Below the pieces are notes generated by a model. It saw only the letters and a program-made list of their open reading frames with translations. It was not told where the DNA came from and searched no databases. Shown here piece after piece: positions 48,268 to 58,998 of a DNA stretch of 64,000 nt (positions within the stretch are counted from its first letter, which is position 1; the number at the start of each line of letters is the position of its first letter). Where the stretch lies: contig JACAAK010000012.1 in the NCBI GenBank assembly GCA_025093985.1, forward strand, positions 186,001 through 250,000. The letters run 5' to 3'. The position numbers were made by a program, and so were the translations under genes. The DNA is from Calvatia gigantea. Its lineage: Eukaryota; Basidiomycota; Agaricomycetes; Agaricales; Lycoperdaceae.

Positions 48268-49670
48268 ATGTCCCTATGCCACCTTAATTATGATATCTGG
48301 TCCGAAGTGCTCGTATCTCTTGGACGCGACCTCGCTTTTTCTAACAACCACAAGGAGATCCGTGAATGCCGAGCGACGATACTCCATGTCGCGCTCACAT
48401 CCAAATTTTGAGAAACCTCGCCCTGTCTGCCCTTTGGCGGAACATGGATTCCCTGGAGCCAATAGTACATGTCGTCAACTCTTTTGCATCCGCTGAGGAG
48501 GGTGTGTTTTTGTATCACCAGACTTTTATTACGAAGTCTCATTGGGTAAACAACTCTTCCTGCCTTTCGCTCACGAAGCTCATTTCATTATAGGTATTAC
48601 GAGAACCACTTAAGCGCGATATCGTAGCCTTCCGTGCACGAGATTATTTACGCCGAATCCGGACCTTCCGTATCGACGGTTATTCCGAGAAGGAAACCGC
48701 ATTGTGGGCTATCCTCTCCCGGTTTCTGCAGTCCTGCCGCTCGCTCCTTCCAAACCTCCAATTCCTCGTTGTCAACTTTTCATCAAACGAGAAAACGTTC
48801 TGTGATAGCCTGATGTCACTCTTGCCTACTTCCCTAGAGCTTTTAGAGATCTCAGAAGACGAAGGTTCGGTCTCGAGTTACGAACCTGTCTTGGTGTTCT
48901 ACCAGATATTGATCTTCTACCGAGTAAGGCTAAAGGGCATCACTCACCGCGGCGCCTCCTCTCCCGAACTTCTCTCGACTCTCTCCCATTTCAAAATCCT
49001 CGAGAGTCTCCGAATCGAATACAGGAACAAAGTTACAAAATCCGAGAAAACAACAACTATTTTGGGGCTCCTCGAGGGATTCCCATCCCTTACCAATCTT
49101 TGCGTGGATCTCGGGACCATCTCCTTCCCCACATCCCTTCTGTCAACCCCAATAGACCAGTGCTCCATAAGGAGCCTTGAGTTACATGCGACTATCGAGG
49201 AACTGATGCCTTTTCTCTGTATTGGACCTCGATGGTTGTGCCTCGAGTCCCTGCACCTATATATCCACTCCACCGTCGGTCTTCCCTGGGAAGTTGTCTT
49301 AAAAAAACTTAGGTCAACCGTTTCCGAGGTTAGAGGTCCTGGGGATCGACATCGTAGATGCCACGGAGGGCCCCGGCTTGCGAGTACGGGATCTCGAAGC
49401 ATTCTCCACCAGATGCATGACCCGCCTTTATTTAAACAACGTTCCCCATCAATTTACGGATGAAACCTGGTTGCGATGATGACGGCCTGGCCCAACATTC
49501 GCTCTCTGACAGTTTCCGGTTCCGGATCCAGTTTTGGTCCTTGTTCCCGTGGGTGTCTCCCAGTTGCGAATCTACATAGTAGTATCATAGGCCATGGAAC
49601 ATTGTTGCATTACTCACATGTTATATTTCATTGTTCTTATACTGTTACATTGTACAGTCAATTTCTGTAG
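48268..49670 (+). pseudogene. Diverged F-box/LRR-like relative on the plus strand (frameshifted)
   Basis: The ATG at 48268 opens CHLNYDIWSEVLVSLGRD, followed by ALTSKFLRNLALSALWRN, the F-box stretch of the array family. The frame is lost at 'aaattttgagaaac' near 48405 by one missing T. Exon 1 ends in Trp at 48545; the intron is 48546-48593 (GTAAAC to TAG); exon 2 opens VLREPLKRDIVAFRARDYLR, the exact counterpart of VLNEPLPHAARTRALEYLAR in the array. LRR-like text (LLPNLQFLVVNF, FPSLTNLCVDL) runs to about 49325, then frame changes give NNVPHQFTDETWLR and TAWPNIRSLTV. Much more diverged than any array member and not flanked by the array's repeats. Confidence 0.8.
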
Positions 49671-49751
49671 CCCCAACTTTCAATTCTTGTTTCAAACATA
49701 TCAATTATACAACATCTGTAATAAGCTTAGAACAGTAAAAGGTTCTACATG

Positions 49752-50156
49752 CTAGATAATAGATTTTGATGGTTGGGTCTTGAAAACTTTCCTAACCCAT
49801 GACCACCATTTTCTTTTATCCAAAGAAGTAAATAGGCATTTTGGGGTTCCACTTTCTTTATAAATGGAAGGGATGGAGGAAGATCTTGAGACATTAGATG
49901 TGGGTGCTACCAGAGTAGAGCTTGAAGTCTTGAGAAATGATTCTGAAAGAGTAATATCAACCATATCCCTTGTACTTATTGAAATCTCATAGAGAGACTG
50001 TTTATGTGCCTTCAGTTGTTGTTGATCTAGTTGTTGTGTTATTGCAAGTATCACAACTTGCAACTGCAAAACTGCACATGCAAATACAAAAACCAGATAT
50101 TTCTGTTCCTGTTCTTTACTGTAAGTACCTATAGTATACCTTAGTGAGGTGTTCAA
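49752..50156 (-). CDS. Hypothetical protein, 134 aa
   Basis: Open frame in an AT-richer stretch unlike its neighbours. It has one possible membrane segment near residues 20-42 (YLVFVFACAVLQLQVVILAI) and a Ser/Thr-rich second half ending in a basic tail (KRKWWSWVRKVFK). No family recognised. It may be part of a larger split gene or of a transposable element. Confidence 0.3.
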   Translation of the reverse strand: MNTSLRYTIGTYSKEQEQKYLVFVFACAVLQLQVVILAITQQLDQQQLKAHKQSLYEISISTRDMVDITLSESFLKTSSSTLVAPTSNVSRSSSIPSIYKESGTPKCLFTSLDKRKWWSWVRKVFKTQPSKSII

Positions 50157-50343
50157 TTGATGATTAAAATATTCATGTAATACATACTAGCAGGACAATT
50201 TTCTGCCCTGCCCATTTCTAAGGAAAAGTCCTCAAGGCGTTGCAGGGTTAAAGCTAGTTTATTCTTGACAGGTGGTCCATCACTTGGGTGCAAGCCAGTA
50301 TTTACTTAGAAAATTGTAAGCAAACATCCCATAAGTAATGACA
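50157..50343. other. AT-rich spacer
   Basis: Nothing recognised. The minus strand shows a short coding-like stretch (KLALTLQRLEDFSLEMG) that may belong to the neighbouring unassigned frames. Confidence 0.3.
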
Positions 50344-50679
50344 CTAGATTGAACCTATACTTGGTTGGAAATGTATTCCATTGGCTATAAACCTAGACAG
50401 CCCTTCAAGGATTGGGGCATTTGGGGATGAGTTGGGTCTAGAAGGATGAGACATGAAAGGCAGATAATGATGGAAGATAAAGCCAGGTATAAGTGTACTC
50501 AAATAACATATTGGGTTTATATAGTCCACCCCTGAGCAAATGTGGAGACTCAAATGACATAATAGATTCATAGTGACATTGTCGTGCCAATCAAGGTTAT
50601 GCTGGCCTTCTTTTAGCTGTCTCATTTCACATTCCCAGACATGTTTCATCGTACTGTTTGAACCCCCTTTGTTTACCAT
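50344..50679 (-). CDS. Hypothetical protein, 111 aa
   Basis: Open frame starting MVNKGGSNSTMKHVWECEM, with a hydrophobic middle (LLCHLSLHICSGVDYINPIC and GFIFHHYLPF). Composition matches the frame at 49752-50156, and both sit in the AT-richer stretch about 49600-50740, so they may be parts of one element. No function inferred. Confidence 0.3.
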   Translation of the reverse strand: MVNKGGSNSTMKHVWECEMRQLKEGQHNLDWHDNVTMNLLCHLSLHICSGVDYINPICYLSTLIPGFIFHHYLPFMSHPSRPNSSPNAPILEGLSRFIANGIHFQPSIGSI

Positions 50680-50740
50680 GTCTTACCATTCTGTGAATAT
50701 CGCTCGTACCCACGCAACTTGTCTTGTCCCCCCATTCCAT

Positions 50741-51115
50741 CTACCCAATAAGGATGTCTGACCTTGAATGACACGCGCGACAGGTGTGGGGTGGTAGATG
50801 TGGTAAGGGCACTCGAAGGTCTTCGTAGTCAACGAGGGTATTGAGCTCGACATCACCGTCATCACCTTCATCTACTTCCTCAACAATGGGCGGACGCAAA
50901 TGGAGTGAATCTACTAAAGAGGGACCAAAGCGCGCACGGCAACTGTAGCCTCTCGTAGTTTCGTCGCACCCCCGGGTAGTAATATTCGAAGAAGAGAGTT
51001 GGGAAATCTTAGGAAGTCGAATCAGCAATGGCAGCAAGCGTTTCATTCCCGGACGTCAAAGGCTGAATGGCGTTCAACGAAAGTCGTTTTTCGATCCCGT
51101 CCTTTTCTCGCCAGC
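50741..51115 (-). pseudogene. ABC transporter relic (linker region, exon 3)
   Basis: On the minus strand from 51115 the sequence matches the ABC exon 3 linker (45170-45470) closely at the DNA level: 'gatcgaaaaacgactttcgt' is exact, followed by the equivalents of NTIRPLTFGN and of the segment ending TPVARSM. Frames are broken, with shifts near 51040 and 50870. A second, independent ABC fragment in inverted orientation, beyond the 3' side of the intact copy. Confidence 0.82.
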
Positions 51116-51411
51116 GGGGTTGTGTGGGCATCGAACCAAATTAGTCTCGTTGGGTCATAACAGTTCGGAGAACTCATAAAGTACATATATTGATGGGCAG
51201 ATCACGATGATCCATACATGCGACCATGATTGAATACTGAAGATAGTTCCAAATATCAATATTTGGGGACGAGCAAGGGTTTTTTGTGAAGCTGAAGCGC
51301 CAGTCGTGACCACACTTGCGTGCTGCCTTTTCTTCATAATTTGTATTCTTGATTATGGACCATAAAGTACATATATATTAATTGGACAAGGAGCTCCTCC
51401 TACCAATGTGT
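51116..51411. other. No gene recognised
   Basis: Two short AT-rich repeats of 'aaagtacatatat' (about 51178 and 51366) are the only visible structure. Confidence 0.35.
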
Positions 51412-52061
51412 TTACGCCGGGATCTGGTTGGCAAATGTTCCAGGGGTGGCGTCGAACCACTTTCTATACCACCTCATTTGCCAGAGGAGGTCGAGGCGGA
51501 TGATACCATCGTTTCCCAAGACATCTGCGTATTCGGACAAGGTGGTCGCGTCGGCCCAGCAGGGGCCTTTGCTAATGTGGTTGCAAAGGTTAAGTGAGCC
51601 TAGAAGTTACCAAAGTCAATGATTTCGGCGATTTATTTAAGAGGGTGCTGCAACGGACTAGCAGACGTTTCGAAGCGGTGGTGTTCGCTTTCCTAAGAAA
51701 ACAGTAAGTTCATTCGCCATCGCGGTCAGCATGAAAGTTCCTCGTACGGAGGCAGTACAACGCCAGTCGATGTAATTTGTCAAACTGTCCCGGAGACGCT
51801 TTTGCTGTTCGGAAGGTGTCCTAAAGGCAAAAATCAAAAATTTCTCTCAGTGCGACAAATGAGTTTCGTTTATACGTACTTAAGATACACAGTACAAATG
51901 GTCTGTTCTTCGTCCTGGGGTAACGTATATCCGTTTGCTCGAATGTAGTCGTGAGGGAAGGAGGCCCGTATTTGGCTGTCAGCTCTGGTCCGTCCTTCAT
52001 TTGGGGAAGAACGGGCAGCGGGGGACGTAGAAATGTTTTGGCTTTTTGGTGGGGCACCCAT
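51412..52061 (-). CDS. Possible small multi-exon gene, unrecognised
   Basis: A first coding-like exon starts at the ATG at 52061 (MGAPPKSQNIS), running to about 51884 (QTICTVYLK), where a GTACGT donor allows a short intron ending in CTTTAG near 51822. The next stretch reads TPSEQQKRLRDSLTNYIDW and TFMLTAMANELTVF. A last coherent stretch, about 51573 to the TAA at 51412, reads GPCWADATTLSEYADVLG and WQMRWYRKWFDATPG. The middle intron (about 51690-51580) is not settled. Three coherent stretches in order suggest a real gene, possibly decayed. No family recognised. Confidence 0.35.
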
Positions 52062-52720
52062 GACGAGCGAGCGAGTGGATTGAGTGGGGAAAAGGGGGTG
52101 AGCGATAGTGAGGGGGTGATGGAGGATTGTTGGAGTAAGGTATGGTTAACCATAGAGGAATTTTATACTCGAAGGTAGATGTTCCCCACGGGCGGTCATG
52201 GAACAGTATAGAACCAGTGGAACCATCAGAAAATCCTTGTTTAAAGGCTATTATGAACGTTGTAGTTGCTATCGTAACGCCGTGTTCTACTCCCTAATGC
52301 ACAAGAGATGAGAAGGGTGGGTCCCGGTGTTATTGTTCTTTCTGGGTTCCGATAGACCAACTTCCTCGCGAAGTGTGTCCTCGTGGCTCCGAACGATGTT
52401 GTTTTGTTGTTTGGAGTGGCGATGTCAGGGAGCTCATTTGGTCTTTCACAAAAATGAAGACTCCCGTGGAGGTACATTCAGGGATTCAGAGCCCCGACAG
52501 CAGTGGACTCAACAAGCGCTCAAGGTACGGGAACGAATAGTTGATTGTTCCCTTTCTGTTTTCCTTTGTGCGTTGCAAGTCATTGTGGGTGGCGCTTTCC
52601 CACGTCCCGAGAATCATGTCCGACGCTTCCATAATGGGCTGAAAAACCGGAGTCCATGAGAGCGAACTTATGTCCGCTGGCCACAGAGACTACAATAACA
52701 GGCTAGCGATGTAACAGGAG
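52062..52720. other. Intergenic region, no gene seen
   Basis: No convincing coding stretch on either strand. It lies downstream of the esterase and upstream of the possible small gene. Confidence 0.35.
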
Positions 52721-53989
52721 CTAAGAAAAAGCCAAGAAAGCCCGTGCCAGAGCCGCACCCGCGTCAGAGACCATTTTCCTTCCGACTTGGAGAACACTGA
52801 TGCAGAAAAATTAGTTTGGTAGGAACGTTAACAGCAGGAACGGGCGCTCAACTTACCCTAGAGTAAACACAAAGCGAGTCAGGAATGTTTCTTACCGTGC
52901 ATTGTCAAGTGAAAGTGAATGATGAAATTACGTACCGTCCATGGCCATGATGGGGTGTGGTGCACCCGGGTAAACTTCAATTTCAACCTCAATGCCTTCT
53001 TTCCTCAATCTCTCTCCATATTCGATGGCTTCATCCTTGAGGATGTCCAATTCGCACACTCCAATCCAAGCTTTGGGTACTTGGCGTATGAGTTCAACGG
53101 GGGCGAACGCTGGCGAAGCGTCCCACTTAGTCCAATCCTCTTGGTTCGGGAGATAATTCTTCTTAAACCAAAGCATCCTAGCGGGAGACAGCCACGGAGT
53201 ATGCTGGTTCTCCGCCCAGCGATCGTTGACAGAGGCTGTGTTGTTAGTGACTGGAACAATGAGCAACTGGAAAACTAGGGGTATCTTTCGCTCGGCTGCC
53301 TTGAGCGAGAGGATCGCCGCGAGGTTGCCTCCACTGTACGATCAAGTAAAAACCAGCGTTATTTACTAGCTGTTGACATACCTTGACGACCCTCCGACAG
53401 CGATGCAGGTCGGATCGACGTGGATAGCGCCTGGGCCTTCGCGCGCAACCCATTCAAGGGCTTCGACAGCATCCTCCACAGCAGCAGGGTAAGGATTCTC
53501 TGGCGCGAGGCGGTAATCAACAGAGACCACAACACAGTTGGCTTCTACAGAGATGCCTCAGCATGCTGGAATACAACGCCAACAGATGAAGGCCCTACTG
53601 TTAACCATCCGGGTTATGAACGATGTGTCAGAGGATATATTTCCGAGTGTCCATCCTCCTAAAACAATTGAATGCTGTGCAATAAACCGATCAAATCTGA
53701 ACTTACCACCATGGAACCAGATGAAGACCGGCCATCCCTTGGCAGGGCGGTCACCTTTGGGAGTGAAGGCGCGGACCTTTGTTTTTGAGAGGCTATAATC
53801 TTGAGTACTACCAACTTCTAAGGGTTCAGAAGATCCGGGAACCGTGGGTTGCAAACGAATCTCGGGATCCCATGGGAGAAGTTCAGTTGGGACCCGATGG
53901 AGGAGATGAGCGTTGTGGAAGGCAACGTATTCAGGATCGACTTTATGGATGATGGAAGGATGGATCTCGTATGTAACGTCTGAGGACAT
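52721..53989 (-). CDS. Alpha/beta hydrolase fold-3 esterase (HSL-like)
   Basis: Splice model: exons 53989-53707, 53658-53599, 53544-53382, 53333-about 52936, and a last short exon ending in the TAG at 52721; about 325 aa. Intron 1 splits the oxyanion-hole motif, which becomes HGGGWTLG after splicing. Exon 3 holds VVVSVDYRLAPENPYPAAV. Intron 3 splits the nucleophile elbow, giving GGSSSGGNLAA (the family usually has GDSAGG). Exon 4 has the acid region ELDILKDEAIEYGERLR and the catalytic His in GAPHPIMAMD. Such enzymes hydrolyse short acyl esters; no secretion signal is visible, so it is probably intracellular. The last junction is uncertain: donors at 52935 (GTACGT) or 52931 (GTAATT) with different acceptors. 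The C-terminus reads GRKMVSDAGAALARAF. The ATG at 53989 is used because the preceding in-frame Met lacks family similarity. Confidence 0.82.
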
Positions 53990-54256
53990 GGTAGATTCAG
54001 TCCAGGGTGTGGAATTTTTTATTGCTGGGTACATATTTCAATTTTCGGCCACTTCGAACTTCGAAGATACTGTGGACGGGCCGCTTGGGACTTAAGAGAC
54101 CGGTGGCTGGATCTCACGTGATTACGTCCTGTTGAACCAGACCGCAGGTTCGTTCCTCCTCTGCCATCAACCACAAGTTCCAACGTCTAAACGGAGATAG
54201 ACAAAGCGATTTCCGTCAACTTCACGTTTTTCAACCCTGAAAATCCGCACGATACC
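53990..54256. promoter_or_regulatory. Divergent intergenic region, esterase / kinase-like pseudogene
   Basis: 267 bases between two divergently oriented coding regions. A TCACGTGA palindrome (E-box-like CACGTG, about 54114-54121) is the only clear motif. Any promoter role is inference from position. Confidence 0.35.
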
Positions 54257-56190
54257 GTGAATTTCATTAGGGTCCCCCCTCGTTGTTGCGAGGATTGTCT
54301 ACCACTCGTCGTCGATTCGCTATCGAAGGAATTTAGATTTTTAGCAGAAGACCATGACATCAAATTTTGGCAGGTAAGGGACTTCCAAGCCTTCTATCGC
54401 GGTGCACCGTTTATCGGTATCCGCAGCCCAAAGAGACCCTCTCCGCCGAGACTGTTTGTATGCCTGGATGGACCAGAAGCATTGGCATTTTCAACGACTT
54501 CTTTAAAACGGTTCCGTTCTCATTGTCTTTCGAAACCATTTTCAGAGAGAGCGCTGGCGACTATAAAGTCATCCACCTGGTCGTCACTGCCAAAGGTTCT
54601 TATGTCCCGAGGAGGGTTTCAGGGTTTACCGAGGAAAAGGACGAGCTTCCCGAGGTTCAACGTATGTCGCACCCATCACATCCTTGATCAACCCTTGATA
54701 GACCTCCAGGCTATCTCAAAATTGTTGCCACGGGTACGGAATCGCCTCCCGCAGCGGCAGGGTACACAGGGGTACGAACGGATACGGACGAAATTATCTG
54801 CCACGGGTTGGTCTCCGCCACCAACCCAATTGACACAACAGCCGCGCCAGTCGCAATATTCCATTCCCGCCTTTGGCAAATTTGTCCAAAATACCAACAA
54901 CCCCGAGATAAAACCCTCCCCCAGGATTTTCGCCGAGGTCCCAGATTTCATGTTTTTCAACAGCGTGATACATACAATGGAGCATACAGCAAATCGGATT
55001 TCCCAGGAAAAGCTTTCGAGCATTCTGGGACACATATCGTCGAGGATTGGGACAACGACAGGCACTGGGTAGACCGGGCTATCATGTTTGGGTCTGGCGT
55101 CGGCGTCCCTCTCCTGATTGTCGAATGCGAGGCGATGCTCGGTGAAGATGACTACGATCCTTCCATCCCGGTTGGCCACAGAATGCGACGGGCGTGGCCC
55201 CGAGAGGATATAAGTCTTTCGCTTTATTGAATAGAATTTACTCCTCACAGTGGGGGCAGAGAGCTGGGATTCGGACCAGTGTTGCTTTCCTACTTTTCTT
55301 CTTGCAAGTGCGGGGCCGTGGCTGTGTGTTCTCGGGGCCGTCTTCACGGACAAGCTCATTGTGCAGTGATTGACAGACATGATGTGGATTGGATCCCCTC
55401 GCGATGGTCTCACTAGCCTCCAAACATTCTACCAGCAACTGCCCATGCGCGATGATTCTATTGTTAACCCCCAGCTTCACCATGGTTTCTATCCTTACCC
55501 CAGGTTTTTCTTTGAGGGCGGCGAGAGGGTCTACTTTGACTACATTATGGCATTACAAGATGGTCCGAGACGCGGAACATTCCTGGCGAAGGTCCGAGGT
55601 GTCGATTTTCCTAAGATTGTGGCCAAATTTGTGAGCGAGTACGGTAGAGATGCGCACGAGTTTCTTGCTGCGAGAGGTTACGCCCGAGGCTCCGGTACTG
55701 TGGTTGACTGCTTGGCGATGACGACAATCTCGACGATGGTGACTTGTGACCTGGGAAATTACCACAGGGACCAGCGATGGGTCCATCGGTGCTGATGGTG
55801 GTGATGGACTTTGTCGAACCGCAACCAGGCCCCGTACCAGAAGACGCTTGCCAACAAATCAAGCAGATATCGATAGAGTTTCATCTCGAAGGCTACGTGT
55901 TTGGGGATCTGTGCGATTGCAATATTCTGTTCGATTCGGTCGGAAAGGCTAAACTGATCGATTTTGACTGGTCTGGGCGGTACGACATGACCGTCCAGGA
56001 AAATGGGCTCCCTGGTGATCTTCAGGAGTCTATTGCGCACAATGTTAAAAACGTTAAACAAGGAAAGGATATCGATTTTGCTCGCTATCCACTGGGAATG
56101 TCGCGTGAGATTGCGTGGGCTGACAGGATGGAAGAATTTGCACCGGTTCGGCCTTGGCACGATTGGGGTACGTTCGACAAGCTTTTTTAG
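54257..56190 (+). pseudogene. Kinase-like protein gene, copy 1 (frameshifts and a premature stop)
   Basis: Segments in order: MNFIRVPPRCCEDCLPLV at 54257; GDYKVIHLVVTAKGSYVPRR with RVSGFTEEKDELPEV near 54570-54655; FAEVPDFMFFNSVIHTMEHT near 54930; VPLLIVECEAMLGEDDYDPS near 55100; CCFPTFLLASAGPWLCVLGA near 55285, then a stop (TGA) after FTDKLIVQ; LHHGFYPYPRFFFEGGERVY near 55475; a shift near 55685; VVMDFVEPQPGP; GYVFGDLCDCNILFD (catalytic-loop region, usual Arg replaced by Cys); and LIDFDWSGRYD (DFG-like Asp), ending at 56190. This is the layout of an uncharacterised kinase-like family I associate with Agaricomycetes, from memory. Several frame changes and the internal stop mark it as broken, though some may be introns. 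Confidence 0.65.
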
Positions 56191-56285
56191 AAATTCTGTT
56201 GACAATCCCGGTGTAACTCGACTTTGTGCTCCTGTCTTAATGGCCTTTGTAGCGACTACATAATCAATCAGCATATCGGTTTGTA
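56191..56285. other. Short spacer between the two kinase-like copies
   Basis: 3' side of copy 1. Nothing recognised. Confidence 0.3.
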
Positions 56286-57619
56286 ATGAGAGCGTTTTCA
56301 ATTCATTTCGTTCGTGCGGTTCAAATGATGGGGTACACGGTTAACCAAAAATTCCGGGAAATGCTTTCGAGTATTTTGGGATACGCCATCATTGAAGAAC
56401 TGAACGCTGATACGAGTTGCACCGACGTGGTTACCATGCTGGGAACTGATTCCTACCCCCGCATTCCCCTGTTAATTGCCGAACGCAAGGGAATGCCTGA
56501 TGAGGATGGCTGAACCCCTCCAGCCGGGTTGGGCGCAACATGCGGCGGGCGTAGGCTCCGAGAGGATGTAAGTGATGTAAGTCTTTCTTTTTCTCGATCG
56601 AGATCCTCTCCTCACTGTCTTTGTAGTGAGCGGGGATCCACAACCAGTGTTGTTGCCCGAATTTTCATCTTGGAAGTGCAGGGCCGTGGCTATGTGCCCT
56701 CGGTGGAGTGTTCACGGACAAGATCATCGTTCAACGACTGGCTGATATGATGTGGATTGGATTGGATTTTCCTCAACGAATGAAGACGATCACGTCTATC
56801 GTCGCGTCCGAGTTTCAATGGCCCTCCGCAACGGCCTCAACAGCCTTCGAGCATATTACCAGAGGTTGTTCATGTCAGGTGCCCACCAATTCATCCCCCA
56901 GCTCCACCATTATCGTTTCTATCCCTACCCAACGTATTTCCTGGAGGATGGCAAGAAGGTCTATTTTGATTACATAGTCGCATTACGAGATGATCCGGGA
57001 TGCACAACATTCCTAGCGAAGGTCCGAGGTATCGATTTTCCCAAGTCAAATTTGTGGACAAGTACGGTAAAGGCGCACATGAGTTTCTTGCCGCGAGAGG
57101 TTACGCCTCTAGGCTTCGGTACTGTGGCCGACTGCTTGGCGACGGTGGCACTATCGACGGCGGTGACTTGTGGTGTGCGGAAATACCACCAGGACCAGCG
57201 TGGACTTCCTCCACGTTGATGGTAGTGATGGATTTCATCGAACCGCGAGCAAGTCCTGCGCCAGAAGACTCTTATCAACAAATAAAGCAGGTATTGACAG
57301 AACTGCATTTTAGAGGTTATGTGCATGACGACCTTCGCAGTTGCAACATTTTGTTCGATTCAAATGACAAGATTAAAATAATTGACTTTGACTGTGCTGG
57401 GAGGTACGATATGAACATCCGAGATTACTCGACCTTCCCAGCGACCGGCAGAAAGGTATTTTGTGCAGGGATGAAGATGTTGGACAAGCACAGAATGTTG
57501 ACTTTGTGTGTTATCCGCTGGGATTATCTCAGGTGCTTGCTTGGGCTCCTGGTGTGAGCGACCTTACACCCATTCGACCTCAGCATGATTGGGATATGTT
57601 GTACCAGCTCTGGCGGTGA
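56286..57619 (+). pseudogene. Kinase-like protein gene, copy 2 (5'-truncated, frameshifted)
   Basis: Tandem partner of the preceding gene, starting only at the equivalent of its middle (QMMGYTVNQKFREMLSSILG, IPLLIAERKGMPDEDG). It then carries CCCPNFHLGSAGPWLCALGG and FTDKIIVQRLADMMWIGLDF near 56650-56770, a frameshift near 56780, LHHYRFYPYPTYFLEDGKKV, a deletion frameshift near 57045, VKFVDKYGKGAHEFLAARGY, VVMDFIEPRASP, GYVHDDLRSCNILFD and KIIDFDCAGRYD. A last shift near 57460 leads to VCYPLGLSQVLAWAPG and the TGA at 57617-57619. The catalytic-loop region is closer to kinase consensus (HDDLRSCN) than in copy 1. Confidence 0.65.
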
Positions 57620-58197
57620 GCTGATCAGGTCCAGTTTATTCCTGTTGACTATGGCACTGTACATACTTTACACTTTCGTCTTATTAGTCCCCACGATATT
57701 GGTAAAATAATAAGGGCATTTGGACAGAGGTTCAAACCGATTTTAATTTGTGACTACGACTTTATAAATACTGTCCACCCAACAAGGATGTGTTCAGGAG
57801 CAGACGGAAATCTGTAAGAAGGGCAACATCCCTGACCACGGTCGGTTCAGCCAAAGTCGTACTCGCACCCTCTATCAAGTTGAGGACCCCCTCCTCGTTC
57901 AATTATCTTCGAACCGACCGACAATCATGGGTAACAAGCTCACCTGAAACGCCAGCGGATTGACGGCAGAAAATATGAGGATTAAAATAAGAAGAAATTC
58001 AATGAGGAACTGGATCAAGAAAGGGACGCCGGGTCCCTGCCAAATGTGGCTGTTATCGGAACTGTAAGCGCTCGCCGCCTCGTGTCTGGGAACGCTGTTC
58101 CGATGATGACACTAGTCGTCCCTTTTCACCTTTCCCACTATCCTACACCATTCAACTTCCCAAGATAGTCGCCACTTTCCCTTGAATATCGTAGAAG
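57620..58197. other. Intergenic region, no gene seen
   Basis: No coding-like stretch. Contains the presumed upstream region of the six-exon gene at 58198. Confidence 0.4.
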
Positions 58198-58998
58198 ATG
58201 GCCAAACAACCACCCGGATACCCACCTTCGACTCCCAAGTAAGCAATGGCTGCAGCTTGCGTGGCATCATACTGCGTTCGCTTGACTGACCAATCAAATA
58301 GATATATGAACGATTTTACCAAAGCATTGGCAAGCGAAGTAAAGATCTTGTTGGCGGAGGTTGGAAAATTGAGAGATGAACGACGGCAACTGCAGTAGTA
58401 CGTCCTGGGCTTATACCCTCCTCTCCGCACTTCTCATACGATTCTCGATAGTGAAATCGCCGAGCTCATGGCCGTGAAGTCTAAACATGGGGGTGATTTC
58501 GCCCCAGACTGGAGACCGAAGGTAGGCTCATCGCGCCCCTTGTCAAACCTTGTGAAGAGTCCCGTCTCACTCAGGTCGCTCTCCTAGATCGAGGCTCCAC
58601 CAGTCGAAGCGCCGCCCCCTCCACCCCCTGCCATAGAAGATGAGGCAACGCAAGCGAGACCAGGCTGGCGTGTTGTTCAAAAGCGCCCCGAACGAAGGGC
58701 AATTAAGGGGAAACAGCCAGCTCCTGCACCCCCTCCTGCACCCGTTCCCGCACAGATAGCAGAACCTCCACGTCAGGAACTTCCTGCATGGGCTCAATGG
58801 AGACGTCAGTGGATGGTTCTGTCCCAATCAACTCGATGAGTGACTGACCCCTCTAAAGCAAATCCTCTTCTGGCGCCTACACCACAACCACCTGCTTCAC
58901 CTGCTCCCCCACCCGGCCTATTTGGTGAGGTTCAGGTTGTGGTTGATATACTAAAAACTAATCTGTTCGCAGGTCCGCCAACTCCACCCCCCAAATGA
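58198..58998 (+). CDS. Coiled-coil, proline-rich protein of 171 aa, six exons
   Basis: Splice model: exons 58198-58238, 58302-58397, 58452-58521, 58588-58804, 58859-58924 and 58973-58998; every junction is GT-AG and the sum (516 bases) is in frame. The protein starts MAKQPPGYPPSTPKYM. Residues about 15-60 form a heptad-like coiled coil (KALASEVKILLAEVGKLRDE, then RRQLQYEIAELMAVKSKHGG). Then come a Trp-containing FAPDWRPK, a Pro/Ala-rich region (IEAPPVEAPPPPPP), a basic patch (RPERRAIKGK), a second Pro-rich region and the tail GLFGPPTPPPK. I recall similar small proteins in other Agaricomycetes but know no function. The coiled coil suggests self-association. No single long reading frame shows it, because exons are 26-217 bases, so simple gene finding would miss it. 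Apparently intact. Confidence 0.7.

Noticed and set aside
57470..57490. A 13-base 'gtattttgtgcag' as an intron rescuing the kinase-like frame
   Set aside because: Far too short to be spliced; a frameshift is the simpler reading.
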